49,708 nucleotides of DNA from an uncultured Mucilaginibacter sp. (GCF_903893715.1 NZ_CAITNG010000009.1:1-49708); one strand, 5' to 3'; counted from the first letter of the stretch, positions 1 to 8,854 are shown. The notes: a model not told the origin generated them from the letters alone. Numbers and translations: made by a program.

Positions 1-14
1 CATTACTGTCCGGT
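1..14 (+). repeat. IS left terminal inverted repeat
   Basis: CATTACTGTCCGGT pairs with the reverse complement of 1383-1396 (CATTGTTGTCCGGT), 12 of 14 identical, with partial similarity continuing inward. It lies at the window edge, so its true outer boundary is uncertain. Confidence 0.8.
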
Positions 15-91
15 AAAAATCAGTTTTAGTAAAAATAGCCGATTTTGAGCGAATGGGCTTATGTTTTTTCTTTTAGTTCAAACCTAAGCCC

Positions 92-1306
92 CTACCCATC
101 AAAGATAGTTGGTTGTACAACAGGTTTTTCCTGATATTTCTTGCGCCATTCCTTTTCCGATCTTCCGATCAGCTCGGTGAGCTTATGGTAGCTAAACAGG
201 TGCTGGCGGGCAAAACTCACCAGGTTTGAAAAGGATATTTTCTCCTTTATGCCTTTTTTAATGACAGTAAAGAGCAGATTGGCGATCAGGGTACACCATA
301 TCTGTATTTTAATGGCATTTTCATTGTCGCCTAAAAAGTATTTCAGCGGAAAGTTCTGTTTCAGTTGTTTAAAAAGCAGTTCTATTTGCCAGCGTAGCTT
401 ATAAAGTTGCCCTATTTCTTCTACTGTCATATCAAAGATATTGGTCAGGAACTGGAATAGCCTTTTCTTCTCATCGTCATAATAAACAACCCTTCTCAGG
501 AACAGAAGCTGTTCTTTTTGGTCTTCACCTTTGTAGCTGATCTGTATTTTTTCATCTTTAAGGTAGCCAGCTGGGATGTTGTCGGGTATTTCTGCTTCTT
601 CCAGCCCATCGTAAACAGCATTATCCTTCAGTCTGGTCACAAAGTGTACCTGTTCACCTGTCCATTTGGCGTATTGCTTATAATCAACGTAGGCGCGGTC
701 AAAAACAGCGATCTGATGGGGCTTTAAGTCCAGTTTGGAAAGAAAGGTATGGTCATGTGTGGCCGCATCTGTAAAATGGATCAGTTGTGGCACCTGTTCA
801 TAGGCGTTTAACATCGTGTGTACCTTAATGCCGCCTTTGCTTTTGCCATCAATTGGTTTGCGCCCTACGCACTTCATAATGGCCTTAAAAAGGCTTATGG
901 TAGTGCTGTCGATCAGATATATCCGTTTGAGCAATTGTTTGTCCAGTTGGCTGTCCGATAAAACCTCTTTATAACGCTTGTAGAGTTTATCGTACACTGC
1001 CCCAAAGAATTCTTCGCTACGGTTGGCATTGGCATCACTCAACGTACTGCGGGGTGGGGTATAGTTTATCCCTAAATGGATAAGCTTATCGCCATACGCC
1101 GCTATACCATGGGTTACCTCCCGCAAAGACGTGCAGTTGTTCATGATGCAATAAAGCATACACATTAAATGCTCCCATGATTTGCAGCGTTTGCAATAGT
1201 AATCGGCTTGCTTTTGTGTAACCAGTGTCTCAAAAGACGACCGGCTGATCATCCCTGTTAATTGTGCGAATACCGGCTGTCCGGAAAATGTTGTACCTTT
1301 AAGCAT
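92..1306 (-). CDS. IS4-family transposase (DUF4372 type)
   Basis: This is a cut-and-paste DDE transposase of 404 residues. The N-terminal ~80 residues resemble DUF4372, a helical, presumably DNA-binding domain found on a subgroup of IS4 transposases. The catalytic domain shows D133 (LIDSTT), D203 (VFDRAYVDY) and E309. The last lies in the IS4 signature Y302-xx-R305-xxx-E309-xxxxxx-K316, so the active site is complete. The length is normal for the group and no frameshift is visible. It is the only gene in the element. Confidence 0.93.
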   Translation of the reverse strand: MLKGTTFSGQPVFAQLTGMISRSSFETLVTQKQADYYCKRCKSWEHLMCMLYCIMNNCTSLREVTHGIAAYGDKLIHLGINYTPPRSTLSDANANRSEEFFGAVYDKLYKRYKEVLSDSQLDKQLLKRIYLIDSTTISLFKAIMKCVGRKPIDGKSKGGIKVHTMLNAYEQVPQLIHFTDAATHDHTFLSKLDLKPHQIAVFDRAYVDYKQYAKWTGEQVHFVTRLKDNAVYDGLEEAEIPDNIPAGYLKDEKIQISYKGEDQKEQLLFLRRVVYYDDEKKRLFQFLTNIFDMTVEEIGQLYKLRWQIELLFKQLKQNFPLKYFLGDNENAIKIQIWCTLIANLLFTVIKKGIKEKISFSNLVSFARQHLFSYHKLTELIGRSEKEWRKKYQEKPVVQPTIFDG

Positions 1307-1382
1307 ACTTTTTGAGTGTGGTAACTTAAAGGTAGAAAAAACGGGCGGGCTCTGGCCCTCCCGTTAATTTTTTGGTTTGTTA

Positions 1383-1396
1383 ACCGGACAACAATG
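1383..1396 (-). repeat. IS right terminal inverted repeat
   Basis: This is the inverse of 1-14, with the core ACCGGACA. Base 1395 begins a TGA in the frame of the downstream gene remnant, so the element end closes that frame. Confidence 0.8.
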
Positions 1397-1397
1397 A

Positions 1398-1646
1398 TAT
1401 AAAATATTGAATGGAGAAATTTCGGGCACTAAATTACACTTAAATGAACATCATTGGGGCGACAGGAAAATCCCATTACGCAATTTAATTGTTTTAATAA
1501 ATCATAAGCCAATTGAAGAGTTTCAATATGTAAAAATCTTGACTTTAAATGACCTGCTTAATTATGTGAGTTATTTTAAGCCCTGTTTTACAACGAAAGA
1601 GACGCAAAAAATAGCTAATCATTTACTGAATTTCATAAGAAGATAA
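1398..1646 (+). pseudogene. 3' remnant of a NERD-like protein gene cut by the IS
   Basis: An open frame starts directly at the IS right end, where an in-frame TGA spans 1395-1397, and runs about 82 codons to a TAA. Its only start-like codon is a TTG at 1407. The peptide has a strand-rich segment (NLIVLINHKP), then a LTLNDLL segment and a helical tail. This pattern resembles the C-terminal part of NERD (nuclease-related) domain proteins. I read it as the tail of a gene whose 5' part lies upstream of the window. The NERD assignment is tentative; truncation by the IS is better supported. Confidence 0.5.
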
Positions 1647-1739
1647 AAGAATACCCCCTACGCTCTTTTTTTATTAGCAAGTGATTAAATTTTGTCTAGC
1701 TCATCATTTTTTGCGTATTTAAAATCTTAAATTTTAATA

Positions 1740-1943
1740 CTATTTAACGCCCCTCATTTTGCTTATCCATAATGACACCGCCCAAATACAGGTGACAGCA
1801 AATACCATAAATACGGGAACATAGTATTGACGAAAGAAGGAATGGAAGTATCCTCCCACCAAAACATACGCAGAAGCAACACAAAGTTTTAGCACGATAA
1901 ATTCGGTGTTCGACCAGCTGGTTTTAGTTTTAAAAAAGTTCAT
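1740..1943 (-). CDS. Small two-helix membrane protein of unknown function
   Basis: The product has 67 residues: a short polar, basic N-terminus (NFFKTKTSWSN) and two predicted transmembrane segments, about residues 16-34 and 41-60, with a basic C-terminus (SKMRGVK). I recognise it only as a type of small hypothetical protein seen in Sphingobacteriaceae. The upstream sequence is A/T-rich, as at typical starts in this phylum. It is isolated, pointing away from the fucosidase gene. No function can be assigned. Confidence 0.6.
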   Translation of the reverse strand: MNFFKTKTSWSNTEFIVLKLCVASAYVLVGGYFHSFFRQYYVPVFMVFAVTCIWAVSLWISKMRGVK

Positions 1944-2128
1944 ATAACCATTTTTTATAAAAATCGCTAAAGATAAGCAATTGTATATTGACAGTCATCA
2001 CATTATTAGTTGACTATTGGCCATTGAATCAAACCGGTAAGTGTACCCCAATAAATGGTCTGATGCCGGTGCATCGGCAAAATCTTTTTATCATTGTATT
2101 TGTTATTTAAGAACCATCCACACCCGCT

Positions 2129-3457
2129 ATGATGAAACGATTGATATTGACCTTCATTTTTTGTGTTATTACTGTTTTGGGACATGCTCAAACCAAAATA
2201 GACCCTAAAACCATCGCCGCCAAAATGCAATGGTTCCAGGATGCTAAACTGGGGATATTTATACACGCGGGTATTTATTCGGTGAACGGCATTGATGAAT
2301 CATGGAGTTTTCATAACAAAAAAATCAGTTATGCCGATTATATGAAACAGCTGAACGGGTTTACCCTAAAGCATTATGACCCCACTTTTTGGGCCGAACT
2401 GATTAAAGAAAGCGGTGCAAGATATGCCGTTATTACTACTAAACACCACGACGGTGTGGCGATGTACGATACCAAAAAAGACAACCTGAGCATCGTAAAA
2501 GCAACGCCTGCTAAAATGGATATGATAAAACCCCTTTTTGATGAACTGCGCAAGCGGGATATTAAATGCGGGGCTTATTTTTCGTTGATTGACTGGTCGC
2601 ATCCGGATTACCCCGGTTTTTTGAAAGATAGTTCGCGCTATAATGTTAAAGATGATGATGCGCGCTGGAACAGATTCAGGGACTTTTTTCAGGGACAAAT
2701 CAAAGAAATTGGTGAGAAATTCAATCCTGACCTGTGGTGGTTTGATGGGGATTGGGAGCACAGTGCTGAAGAATGGGAATCGGAAAAGGTGAGGCGTATT
2801 ATTTTGACAAAAAATCCCGCTGCTATTATTAACGGCCGCCTGCAAGGTTACGGCGATTATACCACCCCAGAGCAAAATTTCCCGGTGAGCCGCCCACCCT
2901 ATAATTGGTGGGAACTGTGTATGACCACTAATGACAACTGGGGCTACCAGCAGCACGATCAAAACTGGAAGACGCCTTATGAAATCATTTCGATTTTTGT
3001 TGATGCCGTGGCCAACGGCGGAAATTTACTGCTTGACATCGGACCAAAAGAAGATGGTACCATACCACCTGAAGAAATCAATATATTGAAGGAACTGGGC
3101 GCCTGGAACAAAAAGAACGGAGAAGCAATATTTAACACCGTGGCCGGCATCCCGCAAGGTCATTTTTATGGGCCTACTACCCTATCGAAAGATTCGACGA
3201 CGTTGTATTTGTTTGTGCACGGGAAAACAAGCGGGCAACTTATGTTGAAAGGATTGGATAATAAGATAAAGGACATTTCGGTAGTGGGTACCGGCACTAA
3301 ACTGAACCATAAAGTTGTGGGAAAAATATCATGGAGCCCTGTTCCCGGTCTGGTTTATATCAATTTGCCCGAAGGTGTGCAGGATAAATATATCACTGTG
3401 TTGAAATTAAAACTTGACAAACCGATAAAACTTTACCGGGGGCAAGGCGGGTTATAG
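2129..3457 (+). CDS. Exported alpha-L-fucosidase, GH29
   Basis: GH29 enzymes hydrolyse terminal alpha-L-fucose with retention of configuration. The 442-residue protein begins with a signal peptide (to about residue 20, ending GHAQ), so it acts in the periplasm or outside the cell. Family hallmarks are the KHHDG motif (residues 105-109) and the nucleophile region LWWFD with D206. A GGNLLLDIGP segment follows later, and a short beta-rich C-terminal region comes last. The length is near the minimal two-domain form. The start has two adjacent Met codons; either may be used. It is followed after 89 bp by a metallo-beta-lactamase gene. A second, more divergent GH29 is encoded at 7193-8854. Confidence 0.93.
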   Translation: MMKRLILTFIFCVITVLGHAQTKIDPKTIAAKMQWFQDAKLGIFIHAGIYSVNGIDESWSFHNKKISYADYMKQLNGFTLKHYDPTFWAELIKESGARYAVITTKHHDGVAMYDTKKDNLSIVKATPAKMDMIKPLFDELRKRDIKCGAYFSLIDWSHPDYPGFLKDSSRYNVKDDDARWNRFRDFFQGQIKEIGEKFNPDLWWFDGDWEHSAEEWESEKVRRIILTKNPAAIINGRLQGYGDYTTPEQNFPVSRPPYNWWELCMTTNDNWGYQQHDQNWKTPYEIISIFVDAVANGGNLLLDIGPKEDGTIPPEEINILKELGAWNKKNGEAIFNTVAGIPQGHFYGPTTLSKDSTTLYLFVHGKTSGQLMLKGLDNKIKDISVVGTGTKLNHKVVGKISWSPVPGLVYINLPEGVQDKYITVLKLKLDKPIKLYRGQGGL

Positions 3458-3546
3458 AATAGCTTGGGGCAAAATAATTTAAAAAGGATTGCACCGATAG
3501 GGATTTATTTGGCGCAACACATTAATTTAGCATGTAACTAAATGCA

Positions 3547-4416
3547 ATGAAAGCACAGTTTAAATCCATTTTGATGGTGTTCTGTTTAATGAGTACTGCC
3601 TTATTTGTTTATCCCCAGCAAATTGTAAAATTGACCCCTTCGCCGGAATGGTCAAAGGCATACCCTCCTTTCCGCATAGTAGGGAACTTGTATTATGTGG
3701 GCACTTACGAGCTGACCAGTTACCTTATTGTTACGCCAAAAGGGAACATTTTGATTAATACAGGGCTGCCCGGTTCAGAAAATATGATACGGTCGCAAGT
3801 GGAGAAACTGGGTTTCAAGTTTTCGGATATCAAATTATTACTGACCAACCAGGTACATTCGGACCATGTGGGCGCTATGGCTGCTATCAAAAAAATGACG
3901 GGTGCAAAAATCATGGTGAATGAGCAGGACGCGCAGGAGTTGGCCGATGGCGGCCAATCGGACTATGTGCTGACGGACAAAAGTTTTTTTTACCCTCCGG
4001 TTAAAGCGGATGTATTATTGCACGAACACGATACCATAAAGTTCGGTCGCACACAGATAGTTGCGCTGCACCACCCGGGCCATACCCGAGGCGCCACCAG
4101 TTTTTTGTTTGATGTGCAAGACGGGCACCGCAGTTACCGCGTACTAATAGCCAATATGCCCAGCATTGTGGGCGATACCAAGCTATCGGGCATGCCAACC
4201 TATCCTAATGTAGGCAAAGACTTTGCTTATACCTTAAAGGCGATGAAAAACATCAAATTCGATATTTGGCTGGCAGCACATGCCAGTCAGTTTGACCTGC
4301 ATAAAAAGCATAAACCGGGCGACCCCTACAACCCCGATGCGTTTAGGAACCAAAAGGGTTATGACGCCGCTTTAAGGAATCTGAATAATGCTTATTTGAA
4401 GAATTTGAGCCAATAA
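3547..4416 (+). CDS. Subclass B3 metallo-beta-lactamase, GOB-like zinc site
   Basis: This is a zinc hydrolase of 289 residues with a signal peptide (to about residue 24), expected in the periplasm, where class B3 enzymes hydrolyse beta-lactams. The usual HxHxDH motif reads Q102-V-H104-S-D106-H107. The first His (standard position 116) is therefore Gln, as known for GOB enzymes of Elizabethkingia. Other ligands are present: H179 (HPGHTRG, position 196) and H245 (WLAAH, position 263). The long C-terminal segment (HKPGDPYNPDAF) is typical of B3. It probably shares a direction of transcription with the upstream fucosidase. Substrate range cannot be read from sequence; a role other than resistance is possible. 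Confidence 0.9.
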   Translation: MKAQFKSILMVFCLMSTALFVYPQQIVKLTPSPEWSKAYPPFRIVGNLYYVGTYELTSYLIVTPKGNILINTGLPGSENMIRSQVEKLGFKFSDIKLLLTNQVHSDHVGAMAAIKKMTGAKIMVNEQDAQELADGGQSDYVLTDKSFFYPPVKADVLLHEHDTIKFGRTQIVALHHPGHTRGATSFLFDVQDGHRSYRVLIANMPSIVGDTKLSGMPTYPNVGKDFAYTLKAMKNIKFDIWLAAHASQFDLHKKHKPGDPYNPDAFRNQKGYDAALRNLNNAYLKNLSQ

Positions 4417-4427
4417 AGGCTGAGTTC

Positions 4428-4462
4428 TTGTCAATAACACTGAGCTTAATTGCTTAGTTTTG
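4428..4462 (+). promoter_or_regulatory. Possible Bacteroidota promoter for the SDR gene
   Basis: A -7 box TAGTTTTG (4455-4462) matches TAnnTTTG. A TTG at 4428-4430 could be the -33 element, but its 24-base spacing is slightly long. The SDR start lies 38 bases downstream. Confidence 0.35.
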
Positions 4463-4499
4463 GATATTGAAAATAAATAAAATTTAAACAATCTAAATC

Positions 4500-5285
4500 A
4501 TGAAAACTACTGCTTTAATAACAGGAGCCTCCGGCGGCATTGGGATGGAATTGGCAAGAGTACATGCCAAAAAAGGTGGAGATTTAGTTTTAGTTGCAAG
4601 AAACAAGGGAAAGCTTGACGAGATAAAAAAGGAATTGGAAAGCTTATACAACGTTAGCGTACACACTATAGGCAAAGATCTTTCACTCGAAAATTCAGTC
4701 AAAGAAGTGCATTTAGAAACTACACAAGCCAATATTCAAATTGATTACCTGATTAATAATGCTGGTTTTGGGGATTTTGGCATGTTTTGGGAAACGGACG
4801 GGAACAAAGAGCTGGAGATGATTAATTTGAATATCACTGCCCTAACACTACTCACCAAACTGTATCTAAAGGAAATGGTTACGCGTGGAAGTGGTAAAAT
4901 AATGAATGTGGCATCCACGGCCGCTTTTCAGCCAGGACCTACCATGGCGGTTTATTGTGCCACAAAAGCTTATGTGCTGAGTTTTTCGGAGGCAATCAGC
5001 AATGAAGTGAGCGATAAAGGGGTTACGGTAACTGCCCTTTGTCCGGGCGCTACAGAAAGTGGTTTTCAAATGGCAGCCGGTATGGAAAACAACGAACTTT
5101 TTAAAGGCAAAAAATTACCAACCTCAAAAGAAGTTGCCGAATATGGTTATGCGGCGATGCTAAAAGGCAAAACCGTTGCCATTCATGGGTTCATAAACTA
5201 TATGATGGCTACCTCAGTCGGGTTTTTACCACGGGCACTTGTTTTAAAAGTTTCGCGCATGGTTTTAGGAAAAGTAAAACAATAA
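4500..5285 (+). CDS. Short-chain dehydrogenase/reductase (SDR)
   Basis: This is a cytoplasmic NAD(P)-dependent oxidoreductase of the classical SDR family, 261 residues. The Rossmann motif TGASGGIG spans residues 8-15, NNAG spans 86-89, and the catalytic residues are S139, Y152 and K156 (YCATK). An Arg at position 34 after the second strand suggests NADP preference. No signal peptide is seen. The substrate is unknown; the closest recognisable group is the DltE/YqjQ-like SDRs. The next gene starts 7 bases after the stop codon, so the two probably form an operon. An A-rich leader precedes the start. Confidence 0.92.
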   Translation: MKTTALITGASGGIGMELARVHAKKGGDLVLVARNKGKLDEIKKELESLYNVSVHTIGKDLSLENSVKEVHLETTQANIQIDYLINNAGFGDFGMFWETDGNKELEMINLNITALTLLTKLYLKEMVTRGSGKIMNVASTAAFQPGPTMAVYCATKAYVLSFSEAISNEVSDKGVTVTALCPGATESGFQMAAGMENNELFKGKKLPTSKEVAEYGYAAMLKGKTVAIHGFINYMMATSVGFLPRALVLKVSRMVLGKVKQ

Positions 5286-5292
5286 AAATGAT

Positions 5293-5718
5293 ATGCTATT
5301 TGTTTCGATAACCCGACTACGTGTAAAAACGATATTTTATTTATTTGCTTTTATGAAGGCCAATGAGGCTTCCGTGAAGACGCTTGTAAATTCGGAAGGC
5401 TTGATAAAAGGCAAGGAACTGGTGGACAAGAACCTGACTTTTTGGACCATTACCTTATGGGACAGCGAAGAAGCCATGAAAGGATTTAGAAACTCGGTTG
5501 CGCACAGAAATGCCATGCAGCAATTGCCTACCTGGTGCAGTGAGGCATCATACCATCATTGGATACAGGAAGAAAATGTATTGCCGGATTGGCCAACAGC
5601 TTCGGATAGGTTATTTAATGAGGGTAGATTATCTAAAGTCAGAAACCCTTCAAAGGCGCAAACAACAAACAAATTTCCTGCTATAAAATGGACGAAGATG
5701 GAGCGGGTGTTGAAATAA
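5293..5718 (+). CDS. DUF3291/antibiotic-monooxygenase-like protein
   Basis: The product has 141 residues. The N-terminal pattern (VSITRLRVKTIFYLFAF) and the segment LTFWTITLWDSEEAMKGFRNSVAHRNAM resemble the dimeric alpha/beta-barrel fold of DUF3291 and antibiotic-biosynthesis-monooxygenase-like proteins. In these the motif T-LW-s-eamk-Fr-s--H reports a substrate-binding barrel. The C-terminal ~40 residues are polar and basic. It starts 7 bases after the SDR stop, implying co-transcription and possibly action on a related small molecule. No catalytic residue can be named, so the biochemical role is open. Confidence 0.7.
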   Translation: MLFVSITRLRVKTIFYLFAFMKANEASVKTLVNSEGLIKGKELVDKNLTFWTITLWDSEEAMKGFRNSVAHRNAMQQLPTWCSEASYHHWIQEENVLPDWPTASDRLFNEGRLSKVRNPSKAQTTNKFPAIKWTKMERVLK

Positions 5719-5797
5719 CATCCGTTCTTCTATCCATTAGCGTGCTCAATGCCATCGTGCTGCGCACTAAAAAAAGTTCACCATTACCAGCTGTTTT

Positions 5798-5833
5798 AAA
5801 CAAAAAAGCAGGGTTCCCTTTCGGAAGCCCTGC
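5798..5833 (-). terminator. Intrinsic terminator of the GH28 gene
   Basis: GCAGGG (5808-5813) pairs with CCCTGC (5828-5833), and TTCC (5814-5817) pairs with GGAA (5823-5826), with one bulged base. On the minus strand a T-rich run follows (complement of 5798-5807). It lies just beyond the stop codon of the minus-strand gene at 5851. Confidence 0.8.
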
Positions 5834-5850
5834 AATGATATGGTTTGGGT

Positions 5851-7140
5851 TTACTGTTTTGCGGGAGCCGGGGTGGTTACTGCGGTTCCGTTTATCACCA
5901 CGTTTTCGAGGATGGCGGTTTTGAACTTGCTCACGTCGTAATCGGCATTTTTGAGGGTTACGTTTATGTTTTTGAGCGTAATGTCTTCGAAGGTGGTGCC
6001 GTTATTACCTGCTACTTTGCCTATAGAGCCGCCCGTGCCTTTGATGTTTGACAGTTTGATGTTACGCACCAGCGATGTTGGCGGTGCCTGACCTTTCAGG
6101 TCGAAATACTGGGTCCAGGGGGCAATGCTGAGGATGACTACGTTGGGGCCAGCGATGGTGATATCATCCAGGCTGATGTTTTCGTATTGTTGCGGGGTAT
6201 CGGGGCGCAGTTTGAGGCGCAACACAGTGGGGCCGGTGGTGGTACAACGCCTGATGTCCACATCGCGCACCAGTGTGGCTTCGCTGCCGCAGGTCATGAT
6301 GCCGCCGCCTTGTTCAAAGGTACAGTCGTAAATATGGATACGCTCATCGGGCGGGCTGTCTTTGTCTTGCATTGCAAAGGGGCCTTTTGAGCCTTTAAGG
6401 GCAATATCATCATCCCCTACCGAAAATGAACAAAAGCTGATTGTTATATCCTGTGAGCTATCGACGTCGATACCGTCGGAACTTGGTGCATGGTTGTCCG
6501 GTACCTTGCCGCTTGGTGCTTCAAAGCGGCAATGGTCAACAGTTACTTGCTGGTCGCGGTACAAGTGCAGGTTCCAGAAGCCGGAGTTATGAAAAGTGAT
6601 GCCTTGTATCACCACATCTTTTGAGTTTTGGATAAAGGTCAACTGCGGACGCTCAACACTGAGGTTGGTGGTGTTACGGTCGGCACTGCGGCGGCTGTAG
6701 AATAGTTTCCAAAAGGGTTCGCCGTTACCGTCGAGCATGCCCTTGCCGGTGATGTGCAAGTGGTCCACCTTGTCGGCATTGATGAGCGCGCAACGCCATG
6801 GCTCTGTATGGCCTTCTATGCGGCGCGGACCTTTTGGGTAATCCTCGATATTTTGTGAGCCGCGGAGTACGCCGCCTTCCTGAATATCGAGGTTAACACC
6901 GGGTTTCATAAAGATTGCGCCGCTTAAAAAAGCGCCTTTAGGTATCACTACTGTGCCTCCGCCTTTTTTAGCGCATTCGTCGATAGTAGCCTGTATAGCT
7001 TTGGTGTTTAAGGTGGTGCCATCGCCAACTGCACCGTGGTCGGTAATTTTGTAGAGTTTGGGGGCAGTGCCTGCTGCCAATGCCGTTGTTGCCAGCATCG
7101 TGGAAAACAACAGGACTACGAGGGTTATTTTGGTCTTCAT
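5851..7140 (-). CDS. Exported GH28 polygalacturonase/rhamnogalacturonase-like enzyme
   Basis: GH28 enzymes cleave galacturonic-acid linkages in pectins by inversion. The 429-residue protein has a signal peptide (cleavage near residues 22-23) and the N-terminal GAVGDG pattern of right-handed beta-helix pectinases. Catalytic Asp positions are visible: D222 in SSDGID and the D243-D245 cluster in VGDDDIALKG. R308 and K310 (RLK) match the substrate-binding RIK motif. The usual GHG motif reads GGG (278-280), so the conserved His is missing. It lies 52 bases downstream of a GH29 gene on the same strand, probably in an operon. The exact substrate is unclear, and activity should be treated as unproven given the missing His. 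Confidence 0.88.
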   Translation of the reverse strand: MKTKITLVVLLFSTMLATTALAAGTAPKLYKITDHGAVGDGTTLNTKAIQATIDECAKKGGGTVVIPKGAFLSGAIFMKPGVNLDIQEGGVLRGSQNIEDYPKGPRRIEGHTEPWRCALINADKVDHLHITGKGMLDGNGEPFWKLFYSRRSADRNTTNLSVERPQLTFIQNSKDVVIQGITFHNSGFWNLHLYRDQQVTVDHCRFEAPSGKVPDNHAPSSDGIDVDSSQDITISFCSFSVGDDDIALKGSKGPFAMQDKDSPPDERIHIYDCTFEQGGGIMTCGSEATLVRDVDIRRCTTTGPTVLRLKLRPDTPQQYENISLDDITIAGPNVVILSIAPWTQYFDLKGQAPPTSLVRNIKLSNIKGTGGSIGKVAGNNGTTFEDITLKNINVTLKNADYDVSKFKTAILENVVINGTAVTTPAPAKQ

Positions 7141-7192
7141 TTATTGGTTAATTGGGTAGGCAATGATACTAAATTTAAGTAAAACGGTACAA

Positions 7193-8854
7193 TTAATTCG
7201 CGCCAAGCGATGCTTCATAGTTTGGTATCGGGTTGCCAGATGTTGTGGTTGTTGGCGGGTTCATTTTAAGGCCGGTTATTTTTAGCACATAGGCGTAATC
7301 GCATGGGGCGGTTGCAGGTAGCGTAACCTTTAAACCGCTGGCATCCTGCCCGAAGGCCAAGGATCCTGCCGAGCCCAGCATGGTTACCGAACTAATTTTA
7401 CCCGCCGGAGCTTTGCCATCGGCCAATGAAGCGATGGTTATTATGCCTCCCTGCCATTTACCAACAATGATGGCGTATAACGCATCGCCATTTACAGTAA
7501 AGCGTATGCGTGGGCCATTGTCTTCGCCGAATTTAATCCAGTTGTGGGTATCATAAATAGCCTCACCGTTGATGCCAAGCCATTTGCCGACACCCAATAA
7601 AGTTTCCTGTTGGGCCTGCGGGATGGTGCCATCGGCCATAGGTGACAGGTTGAGCATCATGGTGCCGTTTTTGCTCACAATATCGACCAGGTTACCGATG
7701 ACCGCACCGGGGCCTGCTACATGCATACCGGTTGTATAACCCCAACTGGAGCCTATCTTAGTATCAACATCCCAGGTACCTGTGCGGATTCCGGGAGGAA
7801 CTTTACCTTCAAAATCGAGGATGGACCCTATGGTAGCGACGTTGGTACCAGATGGCGCGTACGCGGCTTTTTTGGTATTCAGAGATACTTCTTTACCCCA
7901 TTTTTTTGCACTGTTGTAGTAGTATGCGGCTACCATTAGTTTCAAGGGGTCGAGGTAGCGCTGATCCACACCGTTATCGAACCAGAGCATATCGGGTTTG
8001 TAATTGTCTATCAGTTCGACATTCCGTTCGAACCAATTAACGAGGAACTTGCGGCATGCTTCGTCGCTGCGGTCGGCTACGTTGTAAAAGGCTGTCCATT
8101 TGGGGTCGAAGAGGTCGGCTTGTTCGGCTTTCATCTTGTCGAGCATGGCCTGCGGCGGGTTGATGAACTGGAAGTTTTCGATCTGGTGGTTGGTAAAGCC
8201 AAATTTGAGGCCTTGTTTACGAACGGCAGTACAGAGCTCGCCAATCAGGTCGCGGTGAGGGCCCATTTGTTTGGCGTTGTATGGGTTCACCTTGCTGTCC
8301 CATAAGGAAAAGCCATCATGGTGCTGGCAGGTGGGCATCACAAATTTAGCGCCCGACTTTTTGAAAAGTTCGGCCCAGGCGTTCGGGTCGAATTTCTCTT
8401 GCGTAAACATGGGGATAAAATCCTTGTAGCCAAATTTATCCTGCTCGCCAAAGTGCTGCACGTGCCATTCCATGATGCCTTTGGTGCCGTACATGTGTTT
8501 TTCGTACCACTCGTTATGGTAAGCCGGAACAGAATACAGGCCCCAGTGCATGCAAAGGCCAAATTTGGCGCCTGCGTACCATTCGGGCACTTTATAGTTC
8601 GCGGCAAGCGATTCCCAGGTAGGTTTGAAAGGCCCCGAAGGCATTTTAGTTGGTATGGATTTTACTGCGGCCTCAACCACTTCGAGGCGGGTTTCGGGTG
8701 CCATATCAAAGTCATGGGCGTTACCCTCCTCACCTATCAGTTTATTAAAGGTTTTTGGAGTGTCAATTTTTGCTGTTTGTGCGTTTACAGAGCTCGAAGC
8801 GAGGAATATTGCCGCGGTAAAAAGCAGGTATGGGAGTGTTTTGGTATTCATCAT
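7193..8854 (-). CDS. Exported alpha-L-fucosidase-like protein, GH29
   Basis: This 553-residue protein has a signal peptide (to about residue 26, VNAQ) and a GH29 catalytic domain beginning near residue 90 (WYAGAKFGLCMHWG). The motifs are QHHDG (177-181) and the probable nucleophile D293 in MLWFDNG. A C-terminal beta domain includes GTMMLNLSP and a terminal sandwich. It is clearly different from the shorter GH29 at 2129-3457. A ~60-residue insert precedes the catalytic domain. Upstream gene of a probable two-gene operon with the GH28. Fucosidase versus related specificity cannot be decided from sequence. Two adjacent Met codons are possible starts. Confidence 0.9.
   Translation of the reverse strand: MMNTKTLPYLLFTAAIFLASSSVNAQTAKIDTPKTFNKLIGEEGNAHDFDMAPETRLEVVEAAVKSIPTKMPSGPFKPTWESLAANYKVPEWYAGAKFGLCMHWGLYSVPAYHNEWYEKHMYGTKGIMEWHVQHFGEQDKFGYKDFIPMFTQEKFDPNAWAELFKKSGAKFVMPTCQHHDGFSLWDSKVNPYNAKQMGPHRDLIGELCTAVRKQGLKFGFTNHQIENFQFINPPQAMLDKMKAEQADLFDPKWTAFYNVADRSDEACRKFLVNWFERNVELIDNYKPDMLWFDNGVDQRYLDPLKLMVAAYYYNSAKKWGKEVSLNTKKAAYAPSGTNVATIGSILDFEGKVPPGIRTGTWDVDTKIGSSWGYTTGMHVAGPGAVIGNLVDIVSKNGTMMLNLSPMADGTIPQAQQETLLGVGKWLGINGEAIYDTHNWIKFGEDNGPRIRFTVNGDALYAIIVGKWQGGIITIASLADGKAPAGKISSVTMLGSAGSLAFGQDASGLKVTLPATAPCDYAYVLKITGLKMNPPTTTTSGNPIPNYEASLGAN

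Larger units (their letters stand above)
1..1396 (-). mobile_element. IS4-family insertion sequence, apparently complete
   Basis: The element has one transposase gene on the minus strand, enclosed by imperfect terminal inverted repeats at 1-14 and 1383-1396. Both ends share CATT followed two bases later by TGTCCGGT. About 1.4 kb with one DDE transposase fits the IS4 family. The left end coincides with the window edge, so the outermost bases and the target-site duplication cannot be verified. The right end abuts a truncated reading frame, so the element probably inserted into a gene. The transposase frame is intact, so the element could be active. Confidence 0.85.
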
